DNA of 64,000 nt, taken from the NCBI GenBank assembly GCA_028279885.1, contig JANQMX010000001.1:1-64000 (forward strand), read 5' to 3'. Below are positions 30,382 through 41,411 of this stretch, in pieces. The position numbers and the translations under genes were made by a program. Within the stretch, counting starts at the first letter, position 1. Each line of letters begins with the position of its first letter. Below the pieces are notes generated by a model, which saw nothing but the letters and a program-made list of their open reading frames with translations, ran no database searches and was not told the origin of the DNA. Source of the stretch: Rhodovibrionaceae bacterium. Lineage in GTDB: Bacteria; Pseudomonadota; Alphaproteobacteria; Kiloniellales; DSM-21159.

Positions 30382-30463
30382 GCGGGCGTTGAACAGGTTC
30401 GTCAACCGCCTACATAATCCTTTCGAACGATTCTAAACGCCGACCGCAATCGCCGAGTCCGTC

Positions 30464-31006
30464 ATGGCCCTCCTGCCCATCATCGTTGCGCCCGACCCTC
30501 GCCTGAAGCGCCTGTCCCTGCCGGTTGAGCAGGTCGACGACGAGATCCGCCAGCTGATGGATGACATGCTGGAGACCATGTACAAGGCGCCCGGCATCGG
30601 CCTGGCCGCCCCCCAGGTGGGCGTGCTGAAACGGGTGATCGTGGTCGACGTGGCCCGGGAAGGCGAAGACCCGCAGCCGATGCAGATGGCCAATCCGGAA
30701 ATCGTCTCGGTCTCCGACGGCGATGCGAGCTACGAGGAAGGCTGCCTCTCGCTGCCGGAGCATTTCGCCGAGGTGGTGCGGCCGGCAACCGCGCGTATCC
30801 GCTACATCGACCGCAACAACGAGCTGCGGGAGATCGATGCGGACGGCATCCTCGCCGTCTGCATCCAACATGAGATCGACCACCTGGACGGCATTCTGTT
30901 CGTCGATCACATCACGGCCTTGAAGCGCAACATGATCCTGCGCAAGCTGACCAAGCTGAAGAAGGAACAGGCGCGCCAGGCCAGCAAAGAGGCCGCGGTG
31001 GCGTAG
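30464..31006 (+). CDS. def: Peptide deformylase
   Basis: 180 residues. It removes the formyl group from nascent proteins. All three family motifs are present: GIGLAAPQVG near 45, EGCLSLPE near 92 (metal Cys) and QHEIDHLDG near 135 (two metal His and catalytic Glu). A Lys-rich C-terminus (LRKLTKLKKEQARQ) follows. It lies 82 bp after pckA; fmt is on the same strand but about 430 bp away behind repeats. Confidence 0.95.
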   Translation: MALLPIIVAPDPRLKRLSLPVEQVDDEIRQLMDDMLETMYKAPGIGLAAPQVGVLKRVIVVDVAREGEDPQPMQMANPEIVSVSDGDASYEEGCLSLPEHFAEVVRPATARIRYIDRNNELREIDADGILAVCIQHEIDHLDGILFVDHITALKRNMILRKLTKLKKEQARQASKEAAVA

Positions 31007-31433
31007 CGCGTTTCACCACGTATCACCCCAGCTACAAGCCCGAACCGTGCCTACTGCTGGATCCTCGGGCCTTCGCCGCGCCGAAGGGCTTCGGCTCCGC
31101 AGGCGGGTCTCGCCGCTACTCGGCGCGCCCAAGGATGACATCTTGAGAAAGGCTTCGGCTGGCGCCGCCCCTCATCTCGTCACCCCGGCCAAGGGCGAAG
31201 CCCGCGAACCGGGGTCCATTCCGCAGCCCGCTCCAAGCTTAGCCATGGACCCCGGATGTCGCCTCTGGCGAGGCTCCTCCGGGGTGACGAAGGGAGGTAA
31301 GAGCGCCAGTCTTGGCCAATCCACTCCCTGTCATGCCGGCCAAGGGCGGAGCTCGCGAGCCAAGACGATAATCAGAAACCCTGCAGCAGACGAAAGCCTT
31401 TCCTCCTCCTACCGCAGCCGGTAACCCAGTCCT
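31007..31433. repeat. Palindromic repeats between def and fmt
   Basis: Holds a degenerate B-A composite (31021-31140, ending GCGCCCAAGGATGACA), an A-A element with inner palindrome GATGTCGCC/GGCGAGGC (31178-31289), and an A-type half at 31329-31370. They separate def from fmt, which are usually adjacent. No coding features were seen. Confidence 0.75.
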
Positions 31434-32339
31434 ATGCGCATCGCTTTCATGGGTACGCCCGATTTCGCCGTGCCGAGCCTGCTCGCGCTGGCCGAAGCCG
31501 GCCACGAGATCGTCGCCGTCTACAGTCAGCCGCCGCGGCCGGCCGGGCGCGGCCACAAGGAACGGCCGAGCCCCGTGCAGGCGGCCGCCGAGCAGCGCGG
31601 CTGGCCCGTGCGTACGCCCCGTACGCTCAAGAGCGAGGAGGAGCAGGCGGCCTTCCGCGCGCTGGGCTTGGACGTGGCCGTGGTGGCCGCCTATGGCCTG
31701 ATCCTGCCCAAAGCCATTCTGGAGGCACCGCTCTGCGGCTGCCTCAACGTACATGCCTCGCTTCTGCCCCGCTGGCGCGGCGCGGCGCCCATCCAGCGCG
31801 CCATCCTGGCCGGCGACACGACGAGCGGCATCACCATCATGCTGATGGATGAAGGCCTCGACACCGGCGCCATGATGCTGCAGGAAAGCCTGCCCATCAC
31901 CGCCGAGACCACCGGCGAAAGCCTGCACGACGAACTCGCCGCCCTCGGCGCGCAGCTTATCGTCAAGGCGCTGCAAGGCGGGCACGGCACCGCCCAGCCG
32001 CAGCCGGAGGAGGGGGTGACCTACGCCGACAAGCTGCGCCGCGAGGAGGCCAGACTGGACTGGCAGCGCGATGCGCGGGCGCTGGAGCGCCAGGTGCGCG
32101 CCTTCTTTCCTTGGCCGGGCGCCTACTTCGAGGTGAACGGCGAGCGCATCAAGGTGCTGGCCGCCGAGGTGACCGAGGACAGCGGCCCGCCGGGCCAGGT
32201 GCTGGACGACAGCTTGACGATTGCCTGCGCCGAGGGCGCCCTGCGGCCGCTGCGCGTGCAGCGCGCCGGAAAGGCGCCGATGGAGACCGCCGCCTTGCTG
32301 CGCGGCTTCGCCGTCCCGCCGGGCACGCAGCTCAGCTAG
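31434..32339 (+). CDS. fmt: Methionyl-tRNA formyltransferase
   Basis: 301 residues. It formylates initiator Met-tRNA, the opposite step to Def. N-terminal [19 protein letters not shown] is typical. The catalytic region has [24 protein letters not shown] with the Asn/His pair, then the substrate Asp in [10 protein letters not shown]. The C-terminal OB domain includes [12 protein letters not shown]. The stop is 3 bp from truA. Confidence 0.95.
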   Translation: MRIAFMGTPDFAVPSLLALAEAGHEIVAVYSQPPRPAGRGHKERPSPVQAAAEQRGWPVRTPRTLKSEEEQAAFRALGLDVAVVAAYGLILPKAILEAPLCGCLNVHASLLPRWRGAAPIQRAILAGDTTSGITIMLMDEGLDTGAMMLQESLPITAETTGESLHDELAALGAQLIVKALQGGHGTAQPQPEEGVTYADKLRREEARLDWQRDARALERQVRAFFPWPGAYFEVNGERIKVLAAEVTEDSGPPGQVLDDSLTIACAEGALRPLRVQRAGKAPMETAALLRGFAVPPGTQLS

Positions 32340-32342
32340 CGC

Positions 32343-33083
32343 ATGCCGCGCTACAAGCTCACCATCGAGTACGAGGGGACGCCCTTCGTCGGCTGGCAGC
32401 GACAGGACAACGGCCCTTCGGTGCAGGCCGCCATCGAGGACGCGGTGACGGCGATCTGCGGCGAGCACCGCACGGTCCACGGCGCCGGACGCACCGACGC
32501 CGGCGTCCATGCCCTGGGCCAGGTCGCCCACCTCGACCTGCCGCAAGCCATGGCGCCGGAGAAGCTGCCGCTCGCCATCAATTTCCACATCAAGCCGAAC
32601 CCCATCGCCGTGCTCCGCGCCGAGGCGGTCGGCGAGGATTTCCACGCCCGCTTCTCGGCGACCGGGCGCAGCTATCTCTACCGCATCGTCAACCGCCGCG
32701 CCCACCTGGCGCTCGACCGCGGGCGGGCCTGGTTCATACCCCAGGCGCTCGACGAACATGCGATGCACGAGGCCGCCCAAGCGCTGGTCGGCACCCACGA
32801 CTTCACCTCGTTCCGGGCCAGTTACTGCCAAGCCAAGAGCCCGGTCCGCGTGCTGCACCGCCTGGACGTGCGGCGCCAGGGCGAGTCCATCGAGATCGTC
32901 GCGGAGGGCGTCTCCTTCCTGCATCACCAGGTGCGCAACATAGTCGGCACCCTGCGCCTGGTCGGCGAGGGCAAATGGCAGCCCCAAGACATGGCCCGCG
33001 CCCTGGCCGCCCGCGACCGCAAGGCCGGGGGGCCGACGGCGCCGCCCGACGGCCTCTATCTCACCGAAGTGCGCTACGACTGA
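32343..33083 (+). CDS. truA: tRNA pseudouridine(38-40) synthase TruA
   Basis: 246 residues. It makes pseudouridine at positions 38-40 of the anticodon arm. The catalytic Asp lies in [20 protein letters not shown] near residue 50. It starts [21 protein letters not shown] and carries [13 protein letters not shown] near 200. It follows fmt by 3 bp, so def/fmt/truA form the usual translation group. Confidence 0.95.
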   Translation: MPRYKLTIEYEGTPFVGWQRQDNGPSVQAAIEDAVTAICGEHRTVHGAGRTDAGVHALGQVAHLDLPQAMAPEKLPLAINFHIKPNPIAVLRAEAVGEDFHARFSATGRSYLYRIVNRRAHLALDRGRAWFIPQALDEHAMHEAAQALVGTHDFTSFRASYCQAKSPVRVLHRLDVRRQGESIEIVAEGVSFLHHQVRNIVGTLRLVGEGKWQPQDMARALAARDRKAGGPTAPPDGLYLTEVRYD

Positions 33084-33117
33084 AACGAGAGTTTAGTCAC
33101 CCCTATGCCCCGCGGAT

Positions 33118-33132
33118 ATGCCCCTGGGGCAT
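33118..33132 (+). terminator. Palindrome downstream of truA
   Basis: ATGCCCC-T-GGGGCAT is a perfect 7-bp inverted repeat with a one-base centre. A second ATGCCCC copy at 33104-33110 could compete for the right arm. A further GGCCC-TC-GGGCC lies at 33161-33172. All are in the 120-bp gap before the MFS gene, with no T-run. Confidence 0.4.
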
Positions 33133-33203
33133 GGGACGGTTGCCCCCACTGAGGATAGTCGGCCCTCGGGCCCCGCGATATGAGGGACCGGCAGGAGGTG
33201 ACG

Positions 33204-34352
33204 ATGTCGGAAGACGCGGTCGTAGTACGGACCCAGTGGGGACTCTTGATGGGGGTGATCGCCTCCATCTCGATCTTCGCCATCGTCTTCGGCCTCTCCT
33301 ATCCGCTGCTCTCGCTGGTGCTCGAGCGCCAGGGCCATAGCCCCAGCGCCATCGGCATCAACGCCGCCATGCTGCCGCTCGGCCTGGTGGTGGCCTCTTT
33401 CCTGATTCCCCATGCCGCGCGCATCGTCGGCACCCATCGCCTGGCGGTGGGCAGCGCGCTGATGACCGGCGCGCTGTTCCTCGCCTACGGGCTGTGGCCC
33501 AACATCTGGGCCTGGTTCCCCTTGCGCTTCTTCATGGGCGTCGCCACCAGCACGCTCTTCGTGCTGAGCGAGATGTGGATCAATTCCCTGGCCAGCGACC
33601 ACAACCGCGGCCGCATCATGGGCCTCTTCACCACTGTGCTGGCCGCCGGCTTCTCCCTCGGCCCCTTCCTGCTGGTCCAGGTCGGGTCGGTCGGCCTGAC
33701 GCCTTTTCTGGTCGGCGCCGGCATCTGCGCGTTGGGGGCTCTGGTCCTGCTGCCGCTGGGCGGGCGCCTGCCGCAATTCCCCATCACCCGGGAAGCCTCG
33801 GTGCGCAGCTTCATGCCGCTCGCCCCCATCCTGATTCTGGCCGTGGGCATCCTGGCCTTCTTCGATCAGGCGGCGCTTGCGCTGCTGCCGGTCTACGGCC
33901 TGGCGCTCGGCCACAGCGAGCAGGCGGCGGCGCTTTGGCTGGCGGCGCTCGGTGCCGGCAACATTATCTTCCAAATCCCGCTCGGCTGGGTCGCCGACCG
34001 GATCGGCCGCCGCAAGGTGATGGGCGGCTGCGCCCTGGCGACGGTCGGGCTCTGCCTTTTGCTGCCCTACGCGGTCGACGCCGGCCCCCTCGTCTGGCCG
34101 GTCGTGCTTTGCCTCGGCGCCGCCGGCTTCGGCGTCTACACCATGGCACTGACCGAGCTGGGCGACCGCTTCACCGGCGAGCTGCTGCTGGCCGGCAACG
34201 CCGCCTTCGCGCTGATGTGGGGCATCGGAGGCCTGTTCGGCGGGCCGCTCGGCGGCGGCGCCATGGATCTCTTCGGCCCGCACGGGCTACCCGGAGTCAT
34301 GGCCGTCGCCTACAGCATCCTCTTTCTTTTCGTGCTGCGCGGCGGGCGCTGA
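33204..34352 (+). CDS. MFS transporter, YcaD-like
   Basis: 382 residues, twelve hydrophobic segments. The MFS loop 2-3 motif is replaced by PHAARIVGTHR, and the loop 8-9 motif GWVADRIGRRKVM is clear near 265. The layout resembles the YcaD/UMF-type transporters; the substrate is unknown. ATG 33204 is chosen over ATG 33180 because AGGAGGTG precedes it directly. The stop overlaps the GNAT start by one base, so the two are probably one operon. Confidence 0.85.
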   Translation: MSEDAVVVRTQWGLLMGVIASISIFAIVFGLSYPLLSLVLERQGHSPSAIGINAAMLPLGLVVASFLIPHAARIVGTHRLAVGSALMTGALFLAYGLWPNIWAWFPLRFFMGVATSTLFVLSEMWINSLASDHNRGRIMGLFTTVLAAGFSLGPFLLVQVGSVGLTPFLVGAGICALGALVLLPLGGRLPQFPITREASVRSFMPLAPILILAVGILAFFDQAALALLPVYGLALGHSEQAAALWLAALGAGNIIFQIPLGWVADRIGRRKVMGGCALATVGLCLLLPYAVDAGPLVWPVVLCLGAAGFGVYTMALTELGDRFTGELLLAGNAAFALMWGIGGLFGGPLGGGAMDLFGPHGLPGVMAVAYSILFLFVLRGGR

Positions 34353-34846
34353 TGCCACTCCACCTACGCCCCTTTCGAGAAGGTGACACGCCAGCCTTGA
34401 TCGCCCTGTTCCGGGAGACCATCCACAGCGTCAACCGCCGTGACTACAGCCCGGCGCAGCTCGCTGCCTGGGCGCCGGCGGAGATCGACGAAGCGGCCTG
34501 GGCCGCCCGCCAGACCGAGCACCACACCCTGCTGGCCGAGATCGACGGCGCGACCGTCGGCTTTGCCGAGCTGACCGCGGAGGGGCATCTGCACATGCTC
34601 TTCGTCCACAAGGACCATCAAGGCGAGGGCATCGCCAGCGCGCTGCTGGCCGCCATGGAAGAGCGCGCCTCCATCACCGGGCAGAGCGGGATCACCACCG
34701 ATGCCAGCCTGACGGCGCAGCCCTTCTTTCAGCGGCACGGCTTTCGCCGCCTTGCCGAGCAAGAGGTGGGACGAAACGGCCAAACACTGAGGAACTGCCG
34801 CATGGCAAAGACGCTTTCCATCGAGGAGCAGGAAGCTTCCGTTTGA
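34352..34846 (+). CDS. GNAT family N-acetyltransferase
   Basis: 164 residues. The GNAT core contains the acetyl-CoA pyrophosphate loop FVHKDHQGEGIASALLAAMEE near residue 95 and a C-terminal TDASLTAQPFFQRHGFRRLAEQE with the usual Tyr position occupied by Phe. The N-terminus (LHLRPFREGDTPALIALFRETIH) is of the form seen in YafP-like acetyltransferases. The substrate is unknown. It starts on the last base of the MFS stop. Confidence 0.88.
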   Translation: MPLHLRPFREGDTPALIALFRETIHSVNRRDYSPAQLAAWAPAEIDEAAWAARQTEHHTLLAEIDGATVGFAELTAEGHLHMLFVHKDHQGEGIASALLAAMEERASITGQSGITTDASLTAQPFFQRHGFRRLAEQEVGRNGQTLRNCRMAKTLSIEEQEASV

Positions 34847-35188
34847 ACAAAGCCATGATTGGCGCTGCGCGCCAGTCCCCCTCCCGGCGCTGGCCCCTCC
34901 GCCCTCTCCTCTCGTCACCCCGGCCAAGGGCTTCGCGCGAGCGAAGGCCGCGAGCCGGGGTCCATCTCGAAGCTCGGCGCGGGCCGCCACATGGTTCCCG
35001 GCTCGCTATCGCGTCCGGGATGACAGCCTGTGGGGTTGCGCCTCCTCTTGTCCGCTCCGCGTGCAGTAAAAGGCATTTCCGCACTGAACCGAACAGCAGT
35101 GTGCTCAACACCCGATTATCGTAGTGGCCGAGGAGTGGGCCCTCGGAACGCGCCTCTTCGAGGCTCGCCCAAGGGCGACAGAGAGGGC
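34847..35188. repeat. Palindromic repeats between converging GNAT and dapE genes
   Basis: Contains an A-A element at 34913-35025 (CGTCACCCCGGCC to GTCCGGGATGACA) and a B-type end at 35162-35180 (GCTCGCCCAAGGGCGACAG) that runs to within 10 bp of the dapE stop. The stretch 35030-35150 shows nothing recognisable. Confidence 0.75.
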
Positions 35189-36364
35189 TCAGGCGAAATA
35201 GCCTTCCAGCACTCGGCGGTAGATCTCTGAGAGCTCTTGCACCGCCGCGGTCGGGATCCGCTCGTCGACCTGGTGCATGGTCTGACTGATCAGACCGAAC
35301 TCGGCGACGGCGCAATAGTCCTTGATGAAGCGCGCGTCCGAAGTACCGCCGGTGGTGGAAAGCTCCGGCCGCCGGCCGGTGACTGCTTCAGCCGCGTCGC
35401 CCAGCAGGTCCGAGAGCGGACCCGGCGGCGAGAGAAAGGACTCGCCGGAGACGCGAACGTTGAGCTCGTAGCTGGCCTGCGGCGCCTGGGCGATCTCCCG
35501 ATCGAAGACCTCGCGCAGCCAGGCCTCCAGGGCCGCGCCCGTATGGCTGTCGTTGAAGCGGATGTTGAAGGCGGCACTGGCTTGGGCGGGAATGACGTTG
35601 CCGGCCGGATTGCCGATATCGACGGTCGAGATCTGCAGGGTCGAGGGCTGGAAATGCTCGGTCCCCTCGTCGAGCGGCTGAGCCGTTACGGCGTGCAGCA
35701 TGCGCACCAGATGGTGCGCCGGATTGTCGGCGAGATGCGGATAGGCCGTGTGGCCCTGCACGCCCTTCACCTCCAGCTTGGCCTGCAGGCTGCCGCGGCG
35801 GCCGATCTTGATCATCTCCCCCAGTGCAGCCGGGTTGGTCGGCTCGCCGACGATGCAAGCGTCGAGACGCTCGCCACGCTCGGCCAGCCAGGTGAGCACC
35901 TTGCGGGTGCCGTTGATCGAGGGCCCCTCCTCGTCGCCGGTGATCAAGAGGCTGATCGAGCCGGCCGGCGCGCCACGCTCGGCGAGATAGGCAGCGACGG
36001 CTGAGACGAAGGCGGCGATGGCGCCCTTCATGTCGGTGGCGCCGCGGCCGAAGAGCTCGCCGTCGCGGATTTCCCCGTCGAAAGGCCCGGCACTCCAAGA
36101 CTGCTCGTCACCCACCGGCACCACGTCGGTGTGGCCGGCGAAGCAGAGGTTGGGCGCCGCCGTGCCGAGGCGGGCGTAGAGGTTCTCCACGTCCGGCGTG
36201 CCTTCGTCCGAGAAGGTCAGGCGATGGCACTGGAAGCCGAGCGCGGAAAGCTCGCGCTGCAGGAGGTCGAGCGCGCCACCCTCGATCGGCGTCACGCTGG
36301 GGCAGCGAATGAGCGCCTGAGCCAGAGCGACCGGGTCGCGCAGAACCCCTGTACCCTCGGGCAT
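35189..36364 (-). CDS. dapE: Succinyl-diaminopimelate desuccinylase
   Basis: 391 residues, M20 metallopeptidase family. DapE yields LL-diaminopimelate for lysine and peptidoglycan. Zinc ligands and catalytic residues are visible: [12 protein letters not shown] near 75, [15 protein letters not shown] near 105, [13 protein letters not shown] near 140 (catalytic Glu pair), VGEPTN near 170 and the late His in [11 protein letters not shown] near 360. A dimerisation insert ([18 protein letters not shown]) is present. It ends 5 bp after the mmsA stop on the same strand. Confidence 0.95.
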   Translation of the reverse strand: MPEGTGVLRDPVALAQALIRCPSVTPIEGGALDLLQRELSALGFQCHRLTFSDEGTPDVENLYARLGTAAPNLCFAGHTDVVPVGDEQSWSAGPFDGEIRDGELFGRGATDMKGAIAAFVSAVAAYLAERGAPAGSISLLITGDEEGPSINGTRKVLTWLAERGERLDACIVGEPTNPAALGEMIKIGRRGSLQAKLEVKGVQGHTAYPHLADNPAHHLVRMLHAVTAQPLDEGTEHFQPSTLQISTVDIGNPAGNVIPAQASAAFNIRFNDSHTGAALEAWLREVFDREIAQAPQASYELNVRVSGESFLSPPGPLSDLLGDAAEAVTGRRPELSTTGGTSDARFIKDYCAVAEFGLISQTMHQVDERIPTAAVQELSEIYRRVLEGYFA

Positions 36365-36369
36365 CGGAC

Positions 36370-37866
<1,497 letters not shown>

Positions 37867-37890
37867 GGGGTTCCTCGCGGACGCTCTCGT

Positions 37891-37910
37891 GTTTGTCGAC
37901 GGTTTGTCGA
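37891..37910. promoter_or_regulatory. Direct repeat GTTTGTCGA x2 upstream of mmsA
   Basis: GTTTGTCGA occurs at 37891-37899 and 37902-37910, one helical turn (11 bp) apart, 25-45 bp upstream of the mmsA start. The location and spacing suit a dimeric regulator site. No regulator gene is adjacent. Confidence 0.35.
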
Positions 37911-38031
37911 ATTGGCGGAGTTGGCTAGCATGGCGCCATGGAGGGAGCAACGCTTTCACCGGCGCGGGGCCACCCTGCCACAATGGCGGGGATGATGCCG
38001 ATTGAGCGCCTTTGCCGCACTAGGACTTGCC

Positions 38032-38391
38032 ATGGTGGATGACGACGCGCTCCTCGCCAGGCTGCGCGGCGAACTGGAGAGCTGTGCTCAGACCGGGCGC
38101 ACCGTGACCTATGCCGAACTGGCCGAACGCAGTAACTTCCCTCCGCCCCACCGCATCCACCGAATGACCGAGATGCTGGAAACCATGATGCGCGAAGATC
38201 ATGCGGCCGGCCGCCCACTCCTGGCGTCCCTGGTGGTCAGCCGCACCGGCCCTCTGCCGCAGCGCGGCTACTTCGACCTCTTGCGGACCCTGTCGCGCTA
38301 TGACGGGCCGGACAGCGGACCCGAGGCCGCCGCCGCCCATCAGCGCGAGCTCTCCGCCGTGCTCGCCGCCGCGGAAGGCGCCCCATGCTAA
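38032..38391 (+). CDS. Small conserved-looking protein of unknown function
   Basis: 119 residues from ATG 38032 (AGGA 9 bases upstream); a TTG at 38002 would add ten. It is Arg/Glu-rich and mostly helical at the start (VTYAELAERSNFPPPHRIHRMTEMLE). This is followed by ARPLLASLVVSRTGPLPQRGYFD-like sequence seen in uncharacterised bacterial proteins, with no helicase, kinase or membrane motif. I cannot name the family. It is divergent from mmsA and overlaps the following permease gene by 7 bp, so it is probably translated together with the lipid transport genes. Confidence 0.7.
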   Translation: MVDDDALLARLRGELESCAQTGRTVTYAELAERSNFPPPHRIHRMTEMLETMMREDHAAGRPLLASLVVSRTGPLPQRGYFDLLRTLSRYDGPDSGPEAAAAHQRELSAVLAAAEGAPC

Positions 38392-39527
38392 GGCAACGGG
38401 CGCAAGACGCGGCGAGCCTGGAGGTCAGAGAGGACGCGAAGGCCTTCCGCCTGCGCTTCCTCGGCAGTTGGCTGACGCCGAGCCTGGCCGGGGTCGACCA
38501 GGCGCTGCGCGGTGTCCAGCCGAACGGCCATCGCAACGTGGTGTTCGACCTCGCCGCCATCGACGCGCTCGACAGCGCCGGCGCCTGGCTTGCGGTGCGC
38601 TGCCAGCGGCGGCTGGAGCACGCCGGCTGCAAGGTCGCCTACGAAGGCGTTTCCGAGAGCGATCAAGTGCTGATCCAGGCGGTGGCCGACGGCAAGGAGT
38701 GCGAGCCCGAGCCGCCCGAGCCCTCAACCTTCCGAAGCTTCGTCACCAACATCGGCGAAGGCACTTTTGCCCGCTTCGGCGAGGCCGGCGCGCTGATCAG
38801 CTTCCTCGGCGAGACGATCATGAGCGTCATCCACCTGGCGCGCCGACCGGCCGAGCTCAGGCCCATCGCCATCGTCTACCACATGCAGAAGACCGGGCTG
38901 GAGGCGATGCCCATCGTCGGCCTGCTGAGCTTCCTGATCGGTGTCGTGCTGGCCTACCAGGGCTCCGATCAGCTGGCCCGCTTCGGCGCCCAGATCTTCA
39001 CCGTCAACCTGGTCGGCATCGCCGTGCTGCGGGAGATGGGCGTATTGATCACCGCGATCATCGTCGCCGGCCGCTCGGGCAGCGCCTTCACCGCCCAAAT
39101 CGGCACCATGAAAGTGAACCAGGAGGTCGATGCCATGCGCACCATCGGCCTCAGCCCGATGTTCGTGCTGGCCATGCCGCGGGTCATCGCGCTGACCTTG
39201 GTGATGCCGCTCCTGACCTTCTATGCCAACATCCTGGGCCTCATGGGCGGTGGCGTGATGGCCTGGACCCTGCTGGACGTCTCGCCGCGGCAGTTCATCG
39301 AGCAGCTGAGCGGGGCGCTTCAGCTCAGCACCTTCTGGGTCGGCATGATCAAGGCGCCGATCTTCGGCTTCATCATCGCGCTGGTCGGCTGCTACGAGGG
39401 TCTGCAGGTCTCCTCCAACGCCGAGTCCGTGGGCCTGCGCACGACCCGCGCCGTGGTCGAGTCGATCTTCATCGTCATCGTCCTCGACGCCCTCTTCTCC
39501 ATCCTCTTCTCGATCGTGGGCATCTGA
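38385..39527 (+). CDS. STAS-MlaE fusion, lipid ABC permease
   Basis: 380 residues. Residues 1-105 form a STAS domain (VVFDLAAIDALDSAGAWLAV carries the usual Asp-Ser), corresponding to MlaB. Residues 120-380 are an MlaE/YrbE permease with about five or six TM helices, including LIGVVLAYQGSDQLARFGAQIFTVNLVG and GRSGSAFTAQIGTMKVNQEVDAMRTIG. It is the membrane part of an Mce-type phospholipid transporter. The STAS fusion replaces a separate mlaB gene. Gene order is permease, ATPase, MCE protein, lipoprotein. Confidence 0.92.
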   Translation: MLRQRAQDAASLEVREDAKAFRLRFLGSWLTPSLAGVDQALRGVQPNGHRNVVFDLAAIDALDSAGAWLAVRCQRRLEHAGCKVAYEGVSESDQVLIQAVADGKECEPEPPEPSTFRSFVTNIGEGTFARFGEAGALISFLGETIMSVIHLARRPAELRPIAIVYHMQKTGLEAMPIVGLLSFLIGVVLAYQGSDQLARFGAQIFTVNLVGIAVLREMGVLITAIIVAGRSGSAFTAQIGTMKVNQEVDAMRTIGLSPMFVLAMPRVIALTLVMPLLTFYANILGLMGGGVMAWTLLDVSPRQFIEQLSGALQLSTFWVGMIKAPIFGFIIALVGCYEGLQVSSNAESVGLRTTRAVVESIFIVIVLDALFSILFSIVGI

Positions 39528-39538
39528 GGACGACGTCG

Positions 39539-40369
39539 ATGGCACAAGAAAACGCTGCGAGCCCACGCGGGAACGGTGCGAGAAGACCGGGCAAGGGCCT
39601 GGCCATCGAGGTCACCGGACTGGTCAACCGCTTCGGCACCCAGGTGGTGCACGACAACCTGGATTTCTCGGTCCGCTATGGCGAGATCATGGGCCTGGTC
39701 GGCGGCTCGGGCAGCGGCAAGTCGGTGCTGCTGAACAGCATCATCGGCCTCAACCGCCCCAAGGCCGGCCGCATCATGGTTCTAGGCCAGGAGATGCGCG
39801 GCCTCGACCGGCGCGAGACGCGCTCGCTGCAGGGGCGCTGGGGCGTCCTGTTTCAGGACGGCGCCCTCTTCTCCTCTCTGACCGTGATGCAGAACATCGA
39901 GGTGCCGCTCAAGCGGCAGACGCGCCTGCCGACCTCGCTGATGGAAGAGATTGCCGAGGTGAAGATCGCGCTCTCCGGCCTGCCGCCCGATGCCGCGCAC
40001 AAGTACCCCTCGCAGCTATCCGGCGGCATGCGCAAGCGCGCCGGCCTGGCGCGTGCCCTGGCGCTGGACCCCGATATTCTCTTCCTCGACGAGCCGACCG
40101 CCGGCCTCGACCCCATCGGCGCCAGCCAGTTCGATCAACTGATCCTAGGCCTCCGAAACGCCCTCGGCCTGACGGTCGTCATGGTTACGCACGACCTCGA
40201 CAGCCTCTATACGGTCTGCGACCGTGTCTCCGTACTGCTCGACAAGCGGATTACCGTCGGCACGATCGAAGAGTTGAGCGCGATGGACAACGCCTGGCTG
40301 AAAGATTATTTCGGAGGACCAAGAGGGCGCGCCGCCTCGGCCGCCCTGGAACGAGCGGAGGACCGCTGA
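39539..40369 (+). CDS. mlaF: Mla-type lipid ABC transporter ATPase
   Basis: 276 residues. ATPase of the Mce/Mla system. Walker A GGSGSGKSVLLNSIIGL near 57, QDGALFSSLTV (Q-loop) near 100, signature QLSGGMRKRAGLARALALDPDILFLDEPTAGLDP near 155-185 and switch His in VTHDLD near 215. The GMRKR form of the signature is typical of MlaF rather than importers. An N-terminal 20-residue Arg/Gly tail precedes the domain. It starts 12 bp after the permease stop. Confidence 0.94.
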   Translation: MAQENAASPRGNGARRPGKGLAIEVTGLVNRFGTQVVHDNLDFSVRYGEIMGLVGGSGSGKSVLLNSIIGLNRPKAGRIMVLGQEMRGLDRRETRSLQGRWGVLFQDGALFSSLTVMQNIEVPLKRQTRLPTSLMEEIAEVKIALSGLPPDAAHKYPSQLSGGMRKRAGLARALALDPDILFLDEPTAGLDPIGASQFDQLILGLRNALGLTVVMVTHDLDSLYTVCDRVSVLLDKRITVGTIEELSAMDNAWLKDYFGGPRGRAASAALERAEDR

Positions 40370-40373
40370 AGGC

Positions 40374-41411
40374 ATGGAGACGCGCGCCAGCTACTTTCTG
40401 GTCGGTCTTTTCGTGCTGGTCCTGGCCATCGGAACCGTCGGCTTCATCATCTGGCTCGCCGGCTTCGACCGCCAGGCGGATACCATGCGCTACCGCATCA
40501 TCGTCGACGGCTCCTCGGTCACCGGCCTGACCGAAGGCAGCGTGGTGCGCTACAGCGGCGTGCCGGTCGGCCAGGTGGAGAGCATCTCACTGGACCCAAA
40601 GGTGCCGGGCCAGGTCGACGTCATAATCGCCGTCAAACCCGACACCCCGGTCCGGACCGACACCAAGGTCACCCTGGAGCTGCAGGGCCTGGCCGGCGGC
40701 CTCTACGTGCTGATGAGCGGCGGCACCGAAGGCGCGCCCATGCTGCGGCCGGTGCCGGGCGAGCCGCCGCCCGTCATCCGGGCCAGCCCTTCCGCGCTCA
40801 GCGCGCTGATGGAGGATGCGCCGGAGATCACCGCGGCGATCAGCACGCTGATCAATCGCGCGACGATGCTGTTCTCCGACCGCAATGTGACCAACATCAG
40901 CGAGACGATCCATAACCTGCGCGAACTGAGCGACACGCTGGCCGGCCGCCGACAGGAGATCGACCAGATCATCGTCGATGCGTCGCAGACCTTGGAGAAC
41001 GTCAATCGGGCAAGCGAGAACTTTGTCGGCGTATCCGACAGCCTGAAGAACGACATCGCCAATCTGATCGGCAGCGCCGATGCGACCCTGGTCTCCATCG
41101 AGCGGCTGTCGAGCAATCTCGACAAGACGCTGCTGAACAGCGAGCAGGAGGTGCGGGCGACCTTGGCCGAGGTGCGCAGCACCGCCGAGTCCTTTGCCTC
41201 CCTGGGCCAGGAGCTGGATGCCATCGCCAAGGAAAACCGCCCCGGCATTTCCGACTTCGTCAACACCGGTCTTTACGAATTCAGTGCCATGCTGGTCGAG
41301 GCGCGCGTCCTGATCGACAACCTGAACCGTATTTCCACCGAGGTCGAGCGCGACCCGGCGCGCTTTATCTTCGGAGATCCGCAAGGCGGCTATGAAACAC
41401 CACCGAATTGA
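40374..41411 (+). CDS. mlaD: MCE-domain substrate protein (MlaD family)
   Basis: 345 residues. One N-terminal membrane anchor (YFLVGLFVLVLAIGTVGFIIWLAG, 6-30), one MCE domain (YRIIVDGSSVTGLTEGSVVRYSGVPVGQVESISLDP, about 40-130), then a long helical C-terminus (150-345). The MCE protein sits in the periplasm and forms the lipid channel of the transporter. At 345 residues it is about twice the E. coli MlaD and closer to the tunnel-forming MCE proteins. The stop overlaps the lipoprotein gene by 20 bp. Confidence 0.93.
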   Translation: METRASYFLVGLFVLVLAIGTVGFIIWLAGFDRQADTMRYRIIVDGSSVTGLTEGSVVRYSGVPVGQVESISLDPKVPGQVDVIIAVKPDTPVRTDTKVTLELQGLAGGLYVLMSGGTEGAPMLRPVPGEPPPVIRASPSALSALMEDAPEITAAISTLINRATMLFSDRNVTNISETIHNLRELSDTLAGRRQEIDQIIVDASQTLENVNRASENFVGVSDSLKNDIANLIGSADATLVSIERLSSNLDKTLLNSEQEVRATLAEVRSTAESFASLGQELDAIAKENRPGISDFVNTGLYEFSAMLVEARVLIDNLNRISTEVERDPARFIFGDPQGGYETPPN

